Shown here: piece after piece, positions 52,720 to 62,859 of the stretch | Position numbering within the stretch: position 1 is the stretch's first letter | Layout: each line of letters opens with the position of its first letter | Source: Nannochloropsis oceanica | Lineage: Eukaryota; Sar; Eustigmatophyceae; Eustigmatales; Monodopsidaceae | Assembly (NCBI GenBank): GCA_004519485.1 | Contig: CP038130.1 | Coordinates: 372,001-436,000, forward strand | Direction of reading: 5' to 3' | Length of the DNA: 64,000 nt | Translations under genes and position numbers: made by a program | Notes under the pieces: generated by a model | Seen by the model: only the letters and a program-made list of their open reading frames with translations | Database searches by the model: none | What the model was told of the DNA's origin: nothing

Positions 52720-53629
52720 AGTAATGGATGCTGTGGATGAGCGATGAAGGACGAAGGGGCAATAGTGTGAGAGTGTGCATATGTGGGTAGAGTGCTTGCA
52801 GGCGTAGGCTGCCGCGGGAATCATGCGCCGCCTAGAGGGGAGCGCGAGCGGAGGATGTAAAAGGGGTCTGGGAAAGGCACATGACCAGCCGTCGCGTAAA
52901 CGTCTACGATGTGCCTCGATGTTCATGATGATGGTGTGGTGTGCAGCGCATGCAGGGTTGGCGTGGAGAGCGCGAGGTGGGTGCAAGCCCCCGCTGAGGA
53001 GGCGGAGAAGGATGATGGGTCTTACACAAGTAGCGCACGCGCCAAAAGCCAAGCCCGATATAGTCTAGGCATGGCACGGCTACTAATGAAGTGTTTGAGC
53101 ATGGCATTGTGTGTTATTGTGGCTTTTAGTGCTTTCTGTGCCTATATGGGTGGGTGGGATTAGCCTAGGGCGGGAAGAAGCCCAGCAACCCGACCGCTTC
53201 CGTTGAAGGTTGTTGAGCGAGGCCTGGTCGTTGCTTGTTCCAAAATGTAGCAAACTTCTCGCAAGGCCAGCACGCACTTAGCCTGCATGCGGACAAGCTA
53301 GCACAACACTGTGAGAAATATTCCAGCGGGAAATGTGCCTTCTCTATTTACCAAGATGAATGATGCCAGTGATTGTCGCGGAAGAGTCACGGTTGTTGAG
53401 GATGGGAGCGAGTATGCGGAAAAGCAAGTCTCTCTACTTATCGAAGCAGATGTAGACCCAACCATAGGATGATGGACAAGTATGCACAAAAGAGCATACA
53501 AAATGAACACCCAACAATTGGCTCTCGCTGTCTCCGGCAATCAGCCACAGCAATCAAGAGTATGATGTATACCTAGGGGCTGGCAATGTATTAAGGACAC
53601 ATGCATAGTTGCTTTTTTCACTTTTCTCC
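52720..53629. other. Intergenic, no gene seen
   Basis: The 5' flank of SPC25 and 3' flank of the golgin gene, both on the minus strand. Several frames of 60-85 codons are present but none is convincing. Confidence 0.5.
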
Positions 53630-56600
53630 TCACACAGGCCCCCCATCCCTCACCATCCCCCCTCCTCCCCCGCCCCCGCCCCCACCACCAAGCTTCGAGC
53701 TTATCCATCCCTTCACCCCTCCCACCACGCCCTCACCTCCCTGCGTCGCCGCCCTCGCCTTGCTCGCCTCCTCAGGGCTAAAATGCAACATGGTTACAAT
53801 CACAGAAAGCAACGTTAAGCGCTCCTTGTCGTTATGCGCGGTCAGAAAACCGTATATAGCATGCTTCAGATATTCTACATTCACCGGCCCCGCATGCAAC
53901 TCCCTTTCTCTCGCCAAACTCTCCTCTGCTGTCCTCAAAGCAACCTTAAGCACCCGCTCCTGCTCTTGTAGTTTTGCCTGTGTCGCATTCATTTCCGACA
54001 TCTCCTCCTGCATCTGCGCAATGAGCTGCAAATCCCTCAATCGCTCCGACTGAAAATCAGCAGTCAACTGCTTGATCACCACGTACTGATCTCCCAAACT
54101 TGCCAGGTCACCCTCCCCATCCCTTCCCCCCCCTCCCCCACCACCTACGCCGCTGCCACTGGTGCTGCCGAACCCCCCACCACCTGCCGAGGAAGAGGAA
54201 GAGAGCGGTGGAGGAGGGATGTCCAGAGGAGTGACAGAGTGGCCCGTGCGCTGGTTGGTGCTACGCTGCACCGGGTCATATCTCCCATCGTCGTCCACTT
54301 GCCTATTTCCTCCTCCTTCTCCCCCTTCGCCTCGCTGCTGCTCAAAACTCAAAAACTTGCCTGTCACCCTCCCCGCAGTAAAAGTAGCAGCAGCAGCAGC
54401 TGCTGCTGCTCCTTCATCACGGGCTTGTGCCGTGGCTGTCGCCTTCGCCATCGCCGCAGCTGCCGACGCAGCCTTAGCGGCATTATCGGCCGCAACCGCT
54501 GCTGCCTGTGCTGCCTTCAGCTGTCCTTCCAGCTCGATAATCTTCTCCTCCAATGCATCGCCCTCTCGCTCACTGGCCTCCATTTTTTTGCTCCACTCCG
54601 CGACCGTCTCCTTCCACCTCATATCCGCCTTGGCTTCCGCCTCCCCGAGCAAGATCATCCCTCTCCTCTCCTCCTCTTCCACAGCCTTTTTCCATCCCCG
54701 CTCTGCCGCTTTCATCCTCTCCTCCTGCTCCTCCCTCAGCTCCTGCACTACCACTTCAAGCTCCTTAATCTTGTCTTTCAACTCCCGCGCCACAGCCTCC
54801 CATTGCTCCCTCTCCTCGATCAACCTCGCATTCTCCTCCTCCACGTAACGATCCCTGTGCTTATCTTCTCCACTTCGTTCCGTCGCTTTCTTCAACGCCG
54901 CATGCGCCCGTGCTCTGTACTTGTCAAACTCGGCCTCAAGAAGCTGCTTCGCCTTCCTCTCCTCCTCCAGTGCATGCGTCAGTCCTTCCTCCTTGCTCGC
55001 CCAGGTCTCTTGGAGCACCGCCGGCCAGCAAGACACACTCGCGACGCTGCCCGGTGCGTTGGCAAGAGCTTGCTTTGTCCATTCTCGCACTGTCTCCTCC
55101 TTTATCCAAAGTGTTGACGGTCGCTGCTGCTCCTGCTGCTGCTGAGGCAGGGTCGGGGCCTCGCTGGTGCTGCTCGAGACAGAAAGCTCGTCTTGCATTG
55201 CTGCGGGTGCTGCTGGTACAGGTGGTAGCGGTAACACCACATGACACCAGATCATACCGTCCTCCTTCCCTTCCTTCCCGCCTGCCTCCTTACCCCCTTG
55301 CCCAGCCCGCACCCGCAAAGTAACTGTAAAAGAAGAAGGTGCAACTGCTTCCGCCTCGGCAGCGGCCTTGATCTTACCCAGCTCCTGATCTCTCAATTGG
55401 ATCACGCTCCTTGATTTAGCCAGCAGCGTTTTCAACCTTTTCACCATCTCCTCCTGCTCCTTCTTTTGCCCTTCCACCGCAGCCACTTCTCCCTCGGCTT
55501 TCCTTACTTGTTGCTCTGCATTCCTTAGCTCGGCCGCCAACTGCGCTCGGACCGTCTCTCTCTCCGTCTTGGCAGCAGTGACCTTTAATTGCAGCTCGTT
55601 CACCTTGGTCTGTTGCGCCTCAAGCTGCAGCTGCAAGGATGCCACCTCCTTTTGACTCACCGCCAATGCCTCTACAACTGCTGCTCCATTGTCATGAGAG
55701 GAGTCGAGAGAGCGCTCACGTTCCGCTGTTGCCGCCGCAGTGGCAGCATCCAGCTCCCTTTGGAGTCGCTGTACTTCCTGGTGGTGAGTGTCCACGGACT
55801 TTTGTGCCTCCTCCATCAAGACAGCCTTGGCTGCATCTGCCTCGACCAATCGCTCCGTAATCTCAGCCACATTGCCCCGTAACATGTCTCGCTCCTCCTG
55901 GAGGCAAGCCAAAGCCCGCTCGAGCTCGACCTGGGCAGTCTGTGCCTGAGACCCCTCCTTCGGCTGCTCCTTCAGAGAAGCCACCTCCCCCTGCCACAGC
56001 TTCACCTCCTTCTCAAGCCCTTTCTTGTTGTCGTTATCTTCCCTCCCGATAGTCTCAATCTCCTCCTCCGGCTGCTGCGATAGGGCGGCAATCTTGCCTT
56101 GTAGCGTTTCTTGTTCATTCTGTAGTGCAGCAAAGGCCAGTTCGTGTTGTGCTTGAGACGCTGCATATGCTGCTTGAGCTGCTTCGGCTTCGCTCCGCCA
56201 GGATGCCAGCTGAGCTGCAAGACTTTCTCTCTCCTTTTTCAACTGAAGTAGCTCTTGCTGCTGTCCTTCCACATGCTGTTCCTGTGCAGCAACGGTAGCC
56301 TCCGCCGCCGTTGCACGCAACGACTTAAGCTCAACGGTTAACGCATCTCGTTCCCTCCGGACCTGCTCTAGCTCCTTGAGAAGTTGCTGATACTGCTCTT
56401 GCTGCTCGTGCTGGAGAACTCCAGGTCCTGCCGTCGCAGCTACCCGCAAGGACGCCAGCTCGGTTGTAAGACCATCACGCTCCGCCCGCACATGAACCAA
56501 TTCCTCCTTCGCTCGCTCGAGCTGCTGTTGCACACCTGTGGCGACCTCTGTTGTCGCAGCTACTGCTGCTGCTGTTGCTGCCCGTGCTGCTTCAAGCTCT

Positions 56601-57301
56601 TGGGCGAGACCCGCCTTCTCCTCCACCACCGACTTGGCTTTGGTTTGGAGTGCCTTATAACGCTCTATCAGCATTTTAAGCTTGCCGTTCATTTCCTCGT
56701 TCTCGGCCTGCAACCGCGCCATCTCCCCAACCTCATTCGTAAAAGTTGATGGTGTGGATGCCTCTACCTTCGCAGCCGCTGTACTTGATGCGCTTGCCAG
56801 GCTTGCCGCCAAATCAGTCTCCAACGTGGCTATGCGGTCCTGGGCGCGCTGCAATTCCCCCTCGGCCCGTTTCGCACGTTCTGCCAGTTCAATCTGGCCA
56901 TCTTTCGCCCGTCGGGATTCCTCCAACCCACGATCCAACTCATCCACGCGTGTCTGTGAGGCATTGACCCGGCTCTTGCCGTCAGCTTCCGCTCGGTGCA
57001 CGTCCTCGGCAGCTTGAATGAGCCGGTTATCAGTCTCGCGATCTTTTTTTGTCAATGCTGCCGCCCGTCCCTCTAGCTCCGTGTGGTCGACCTGCAACGC
57101 CGCATGTTGCGTCTTGATTTGCTGCAACTCTGTCTCCACTTCCTTAACCTTATGCTTGAGTTTCTTGATGTAGCCCAGAAGTTGCTCCTTGGTCAGTTCC
57201 TTGGCCCCGCCGCTTGCTGCCTTGGCAGCGGCATGGGCCTCACTTGTACTCCCACTCTCATTGCCCCCAGGTCCCGAGATCGTCGCCCCCGTGTCATCCA
57301 T
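53630..57301 (-). CDS. GRIP-domain golgin, long coiled-coil trans-Golgi tether
   Basis: A single exon of 1223 residues. After a short acidic start (MDDTGATISGPGG), residues about 35-1000 are almost continuous predicted coiled coil (LGYIKKLKHKVKEVETELQQIK and many LxxELxxLR heptads). Breaks lie near 660-780 (Val/Pro-rich segment and TWASKEEG) and a Ser/Gly-rich hinge near 1010-1080. The C-terminal GRIP domain at about 1141-1185 reads VEYLKHAIYGFLTAHNDKERLTLLSVIVTMLHFSPEE, with the conserved Tyr used to bind ARL1-GTP. The protein should sit on trans-Golgi membranes as a vesicle tether (golgin-97/golgin-245/IMH1 group). A Gly-rich tail follows. The motif and coiled-coil layout, not the long middle, carry the identification. 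Confidence 0.9.
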   Translation of the reverse strand: MDDTGATISGPGGNESGSTSEAHAAAKAASGGAKELTKEQLLGYIKKLKHKVKEVETELQQIKTQHAALQVDHTELEGRAAALTKKDRETDNRLIQAAEDVHRAEADGKSRVNASQTRVDELDRGLEESRRAKDGQIELAERAKRAEGELQRAQDRIATLETDLAASLASASSTAAAKVEASTPSTFTNEVGEMARLQAENEEMNGKLKMLIERYKALQTKAKSVVEEKAGLAQELEAARAATAAAVAATTEVATGVQQQLERAKEELVHVRAERDGLTTELASLRVAATAGPGVLQHEQQEQYQQLLKELEQVRRERDALTVELKSLRATAAEATVAAQEQHVEGQQQELLQLKKERESLAAQLASWRSEAEAAQAAYAASQAQHELAFAALQNEQETLQGKIAALSQQPEEEIETIGREDNDNKKGLEKEVKLWQGEVASLKEQPKEGSQAQTAQVELERALACLQEERDMLRGNVAEITERLVEADAAKAVLMEEAQKSVDTHHQEVQRLQRELDAATAAATAERERSLDSSHDNGAAVVEALAVSQKEVASLQLQLEAQQTKVNELQLKVTAAKTERETVRAQLAAELRNAEQQVRKAEGEVAAVEGQKKEQEEMVKRLKTLLAKSRSVIQLRDQELGKIKAAAEAEAVAPSSFTVTLRVRAGQGGKEAGGKEGKEDGMIWCHVVLPLPPVPAAPAAMQDELSVSSSTSEAPTLPQQQQEQQRPSTLWIKEETVREWTKQALANAPGSVASVSCWPAVLQETWASKEEGLTHALEEERKAKQLLEAEFDKYRARAHAALKKATERSGEDKHRDRYVEEENARLIEEREQWEAVARELKDKIKELEVVVQELREEQEERMKAAERGWKKAVEEEERRGMILLGEAEAKADMRWKETVAEWSKKMEASEREGDALEEKIIELEGQLKAAQAAAVAADNAAKAASAAAAMAKATATAQARDEGAAAAAAAATFTAGRVTGKFLSFEQQRGEGGEGGGNRQVDDDGRYDPVQRSTNQRTGHSVTPLDIPPPPLSSSSSAGGGGFGSTSGSGVGGGGGGGRDGEGDLASLGDQYVVIKQLTADFQSERLRDLQLIAQMQEEMSEMNATQAKLQEQERVLKVALRTAEESLARERELHAGPVNVEYLKHAIYGFLTAHNDKERLTLLSVIVTMLHFSPEEASKARAATQGGEGVVGGVKGWISSKLGGGGGGGGGGGMVRDGGPV

Positions 57302-57887
57302 GACGCACAGTGTGTGAGACTAGTCGATAATTAAGTGTGTGCGTGGTTGTGCTTGGGGTAATGCGGTGTCAAGGCCATATGTGCTTGGATGTGGGGGGTG
57401 TAGAGGAGAGAGATGATGCGCTGCTGTTGGGATCTTGAGGATAGCTTGCTTTGTCTGTCTAGTGTGTGGGGAGATGAAGAAGCAGGACGACGATAGGAGA
57501 AAATTTAGCCATTGATCAAGCAAGACGGTATAGGTGTGAGTGTATTGCGTAAACAGGGGCACCAGGAACTGCCAAGCAGGCTCGCAAAGTGGTTGCGAAA
57601 CGAGAACTACTCGTAGGAGGCGGCGATAGACCGTAAGCGACCGTAACGTTCAAGGGTACTCTGCTAGATGGACAATCAAACCTACATTCTCCAAATGGAC
57701 AAACCAGCCCCGACGTAGTCTCGTCTTGTCCATCTGTAAGCCTGGTGCTGAAGGGTACTCTTTGGTTATCAAAGCTGGCTTGCCCTGTCCTTCGAGCTGA
57801 GATCAAGCAAAGCCTCCCCTCCCCAACAAGTGCTTGCGCTTGTACATTTACCGCCCTACTACCCCCACAATCACATACAGCTTCGTT
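57302..57887. promoter_or_regulatory. Divergent promoter region, golgin / adenylate kinase
   Basis: The 586 bases between opposite start codons contain both 5' flanks. No element is recognised. Confidence 0.5.
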
Positions 57888-58868
57888 ATGGGTAGCGTAA
57901 AGGGGCTGAAAGGCCTCACCGCCCTTATCTTGGGCCCGCCCGGCGGAGGGAAAGGCACGATTAGCAAGAAGCTGCTCAAGGAGTTTGGCTTCCTACATTT
58001 CTCCACGGGAGACGTCTTGCGGAAGCACGTCCGAGAGCAGACGGCGGTCGGCATGGCGGCCCAGAAGTTTATGCTCACAGGTATTTTTGGTGGGCCTTGA
58101 TAGGATAGATATGGACGGGCTGCTGCTGAGGGCGTGGAGAGGGGAGGGAGGGACGGCGGAGTTTTTTGTTCTCCAACTAGCATACTGATGGATGTACGTG
58201 CGCGTGAATGTGGGTATGCTTATGCATGAACGCAATGGGCAATTTCCTGGCTAAAGATAGGATGGAGGCAAGGGGCGCTCTCAAAAGAAGGGAGCTGGGA
58301 TCTATCTTTTTCTCATTGCGCTCTCTTAAAGCCTCTCCACACCCACCCCACTCATCCTCCCTCCCTCCCAATTAATCTTACGCACGTAGGTGCTTTAGTC
58401 CCTGACAAGGTTATGGTGGACCTAGTAGTGGAAGAGCTGGCATCCAAGGGCCACATGCCTCGCCTGCTTCTGGATGGATTCCCGCGCACCATTCCTCAAG
58501 CCATCGCGTTGGAGCAGCACGTGAAAATTGACACGGTCATTGACCTTGAAATACCGGACCAGACAATCATCGAGCGGATTTCGAACCGATGGATCCACGC
58601 CGCATCGGGACGGACGTATGCGTATGACTACAACCCGCCCAAGGTGAAGGGAGTGGATGACGTGACGGGCGAGAAGCTGGTGCAACGGGAGGACGACAAG
58701 GCTGAGACGGTCAAGGCACGTCTAGATCAATACAAACGTGTAACATCGCCATTGATCGACCACTATAAGTATGCGGGAAATCTGGCGACATTTGCGGGGA
58801 CGGAGTCGGATGTGATTTATCCCAAGGTCAAGGCCTATCTGACAGAGTTTTTGGCCAAGCGGAGTTAG
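57888..58868 (+). CDS. Adenylate kinase, long-LID (AK2/AK3) type
   Basis: Exons 57888-58080 and 58390-58868 (G|GT codon split at the junction) give 223 residues. It interconverts ATP + AMP and 2 ADP, or acts as a GTP:AMP kinase if AK3-like. The P-loop is GPPGGGKGT, with Pro and Gly where GAPGAGKGT is common. Then come the AMP-binding segment FLHFSTGDVLRKHV, LLDGFPRTIPQA with the conserved Arg, and the LID RWIHAASGRTYAYDYNPPKVKG followed by DDVTGEKLVQREDD. ARLDQYKRVTSPLIDHY closes the fold. The LID has no Cys4 zinc site, as in eukaryotic AK2/AK3. There is no obvious targeting extension before MGSVKGLKG, so a cytosolic location is favoured. The intron (58081-58389) has GGGA-rich and CCCT-rich parts like others in this window. 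Confidence 0.97.
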
Positions 58869-60278
58869 GAGCGGAACCGAGCCAGGGAGGGGGGGAGACA
58901 AGCGGAGATGAGGGTGAAGGGGAGAGTATGACACTAGCATTTATTTCGTTTATATTCCATTTGTGTTAAAATACTGTGCTTGTGGTAAAAATAGAATGAA
59001 TTCTATTTTCTTCAGCTCGCTTTCCCCGCGTTTGTTTGGTTTTGTGGGAGCGTTCACCTTGAAATTTATTTTTTCTTTTCCTTCAAAAATGCCCAGGAAA
59101 CAGAGCCAATACTGAGAAACACCGAATCAGCAAGGCACTTGGAAAGTCATTGTACCCAATCCGTTGAAGCTTTGTGCCTCATTAAACTTGGTGTGAGCGC
59201 ATATATATATACGTTCATATACATGTATACATGTATTTATATATATATATACATTTATTTTTGAGGAAAGCGTACCAAAGAGACATGCGAGCGACCGCAA
59301 TGTTTCTCTTGATTTGTAGATACTGTGGGCTGGCCGGTGATTTTTTTCATGATAATTTTTGCTGTAGTTTGCTCCGCAATCGAATTTTCACGAGCCGTCG
59401 CAGCTTCATCCGCGCCCTGACTTGGCCACCGAAATCGACCTTAAACCGCTGGTCTCAATTGTAATCACAAATATAAAAGCACCCCCAGCGACGCAGTCAA
59501 GTATAATCGATGCCAAGAATCAACACCAGGGAGGTAAGAGACGAGAAGAAGCAGCTAGGAAAGAAAGAGCCTAAAATTATTGAAATATATGGTTGGGTCT
59601 TTTTCTGTCCTGCTGGGACTACCGATGATTTGTCTGCGAACACACACACACACACATCATGTGTGGCCGATGTGCAGGAGCAGGCAAAGACAAGAATCTA
59701 AGTCACTGCCATCTAATGAGAACCTTTCCAATACCTCTATTAAAACGCCCCGTTTCCTTGTATTTTGAATTCCGTTCTTCCTCTTCGCGCCAGTTTCTTG
59801 TGTGTGCTCTTTGCTTCGGCTCAAGTGGGCAAATGGCTGGTTATTTGGGGCTGGTATCTAATCTATCTGCCGAAATAACTCCCGTTTATTGTTTGAATAC
59901 CTTTCCTTTCGACGGAAAGTCGGAGACGGGACTCTGTACACTTTTACACACAAAAAAGCACCGTTTTGGTCTCCTTGTTGACCCCTCTTCTTCATTCATC
60001 CCTCATGCCCCGACGACAAGTGTGTAAATATTAGCGTTAGCACCGTTGAAAGAGATACGAAGAAGGTGTGGTTTGAGAAACACGCACGACTGAAACTCTT
60101 AGACCTTAACTCGTCTAGATAAACACGCCCCTCGTAGCGACTCGCCTGTACAAAAGTTTATGCTTGCGACTGCTCTTTGGCACTCTCCGCGAGAGTTTCC
60201 GCGCACCATCTGGGACCCATGACCCCCTCAATCATCTATTCTTACCCTCCCTCTTCCTCTCCCTTCCTCTCAGCCCTC
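58869..60278. other. 1.4-kb convergent gap without a supported gene
   Basis: 3' flanks of adenylate kinase and the protein kinase gene. A/T-rich with the TA tract listed separately. A 122-codon frame at 59659-60027 has no recognisable feature, and I see no RNA gene. Confidence 0.5.
59201..59257. repeat. AT-rich tract with ATACATGTAT palindromes
   Basis: Two TA runs flank TATACATGTATACATGTAT about 330 bases after the adenylate kinase stop. Similar ACATGTAT motifs lie behind the HtrA-like and VPS13 genes. Confidence 0.85.
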
Positions 60279-62859
60279 CTATCCACAAATTCCCGCCACC
60301 ACCCTCTCTCCCCCATTCTCCACCAGCCCGCCCAGCCCTCCGCCTACAGGGGGCATCGCCCCAGGCGGTGTTCTCTGGTAATTCATCGGAGGGGCCTTCG
60401 CATTATTCATCGCAAATTTCAAGGACAGATTGCTGGTCGAACTCAAGTCACCCGCCACAGTGTTATGCAGCGTCTGGGGGAAATAAGAGACCAAGACAGG
60501 CTTCTGATGCCCCCCTATCCGCGGCTCTCTGCTGCGGCCGTTGCCATCACCATTCTGCAGGGTGATTGAATGGCGTAAGGGGGAAGCCTTGGTGGTGGGC
60601 GGAGTGCGGGAGTAGGCGGTATTGACGGGAAGGCGCATGCGATCCAGGTTGAGGTGAGAACGGACATGTCGAATATTCCCATCTTGATTGATCACCATAG
60701 CCGCAGCCATTGACATGGAAGGGGAGGGAGAGGATGGAGAGGAGGAGTATGGGGAAGAGGACGAAGATTGGAAGACGTGCGTGCCGTTGCCTGCCCCCGG
60801 TACTTGTTGCTGGTACGGCTGCTGCACGTGATGCTGCCCTGCCATGCTGCTCCTCAAGAGCCCAGTGCCATTGCCACTGATAGGCGTGCGGTCGCCATCT
60901 CTGCTTCCGCTCTTCGTTTTGCTCGCATACCCACTGCTCTCCTGCGGGTTCTCCAAGAACTCCCCCCTGGCACTCTTCGGCTTGGCCTGAAACGGCGGTG
61001 GCTTCCCCCCCTTCACGTTCCCTCCTTCCTTCCGCGCCTTGTTATTCTTATTCCTCTTGGCATCAGCCGCAGTTCCATACAACGTCCACGGGTGCTTGAT
61101 CACCTGGTGAGCACTAAATCTCTCGAGCGGGTTCGTGACCAACATCCTTCTCAACAAATCCTTGACACTCTCGCTCTTACCCCTCCAGACCGCCTCGGGG
61201 AAACTCAGCTCAAACTTCCGAGCCACCTGCGCCCTGTTGCTGGGCAAGACCTCAACGTCCGCGTTGAAAGGCAGCCGGCAAGATAACAACAAATACAGCA
61301 ACACACCACACGCCCATATGTCCACGCTCTCCGAATACATCCTATGCTGCCGAATCTCCGGCGCCAGGTATCCACCCGTCCCTAAGAACGACCCCGTCAG
61401 CTGATGCCTCAGAATGGTCGAGAAGCCGAAGTCGATTAGCTGTTTGAGCGTTGGGAGTTAAGGAAAAATATCAATGATACGCTTACCTGCGTGCAAAGAA
61501 GCCTTTCCTAGCCGCACGAGAAAAGCAGCAATGGCATCAATGCATTCGTACCATACACTCTATTTCCCTCCCTCGCTCCCTCCCTCGCTCCCTCCCTTCC
61601 TTCCTTCCTACCTTTACCGTCGGATACTCTGCTGTTGAGTCCACCACCAACAAATTTTCGGCCTTCAAATCCCTGTGCACCACACCCCGGTCGTGCATGT
61701 AGGTGATTGCGCCCATCACTTGGCGAAACACGTGCAGAGCGACGTCCTCCTGCAGTGGGCCACGGTCGAGCAAATATTCAAACAACTCCCCCCCTTGGAC
61801 CAGCTCCATAATAACAAAAATCTTGTCGGCCGTTTCAATGACATCTTCAAATTCGACGATATTCGGATGATGTAAATGCTGCAAAATTTCAATCTCTTTT
61901 CGCAGCTGCTCAAGCAACAGATCCTTGTTGTCCACCTCCATGTTGAGCTTGCGTTTGTCGATCACCTTGCATGCATACACGGTTTGACGGGCCCGGCGTT
62001 TGCAACGGTAGACTTTGCTCGTAGTCCCAATGCCTATTATGTCTGCGAGGATGAACGGAGGGGATGGAGGAAGGGAGGGAGGGAGAAAATTGGTCGATCC
62101 AGCACCTCGCGACCAGAAGAGCCACATTCTCTCCCTCCTTCTTCCCTGCACTCCCTCTCGCGAGCAATCCCTCCCTTCCAACGTACCTTTCAAATCATAA
62201 AACTGAGCCAGCTCCGTGGGAATCTCCTCCCGTCGGAAATCCTGCAAAATTCCCTCACTATACGAATTATCCTTCGCCCTAAGCACCTTGGTATGAGCGG
62301 GGCGGGCGGTGGTGGACGAAGGAGAGGTGGAAGACAAGGTGGAGGCGGAGGAATGGCCATTCCCGGCCCCTGAAGGCCCGTCGCCGTTGCGGTGGTGGTA
62401 GTGCTGCTGCTGCTGGCGGCGACAGGAGGTAGGCATTTCGAGCTGCGTGTTCGGGTAGGGTGGCGAGTGGTAGAGAAAACGTAAATCGATGTCAAATAAA
62501 TCGTTAAGGGGATACACGAAATCACGCTGAATGCGTGCGAAGGCAACAATCCGCCCGTGTTTTTTTTAGAAACGAAGAGAGACTCGAGCGACAGGAATCT
62601 CGATCATGCCCAAGCGAGAGAAAGAAAGACAAGGAGGACATCACAGCGCGGACACACATACAGAGAACGTTCGATCCAAGATGTAATCTTATGATGTCAA
62701 TTGGTGAACCCAGATGCAATCCTCCTCGACAGCCAAGCATAGCACACTCACCTTGTCCTCGTTCTCAAACAGCCTCATGGATTCTTCCTCCACCTCGTCA
62801 AGAATCAGATGGCGCACACATTCCCGGAGCCGCGCAAGGCACGAACCCCAATGCGACAT
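60279..62859 (-). CDS. CAMK-group serine/threonine protein kinase with N-terminal extension
   Basis: Exons 62859-62752, 62526-62187, 62042-61612 and 61439-60279 join in frame to 679 residues. The N-terminal 150 residues (MSHWGSCLARLRECVRHLIL, then RDFVYPLNDLFDIDLRF and a His/Gln/Ser linker) match no domain I know. The kinase domain covers about 150-400: IGIGTTSKVYRC glycine loop, YACKVIDKR with the ATP Lys, HRDLKAENLL catalytic loop, LIDFGFS, GTGGYLAPE, and WACGVLLYLLLSCRLPF, ending LVTNPLERFSAHQVIKHPW. All catalytic motifs are intact, so it should be active. The style is CaMK/CAMKL, although no calmodulin-binding segment is obvious. The C-terminal 280 residues are Lys- then Ser/Pro/Gly-rich, probably disordered. 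The Asp-Phe-Gly motif lies immediately after the third intron. Introns 2 and 3 carry purine repeats near the donor. Confidence 0.94.

Noticed and set aside
59659-60027. 122-codon frame downstream of adenylate kinase
   Set aside because: No hydrophobic leader, domain or conserved-looking motif; lies in an A/T-rich 3' flank.
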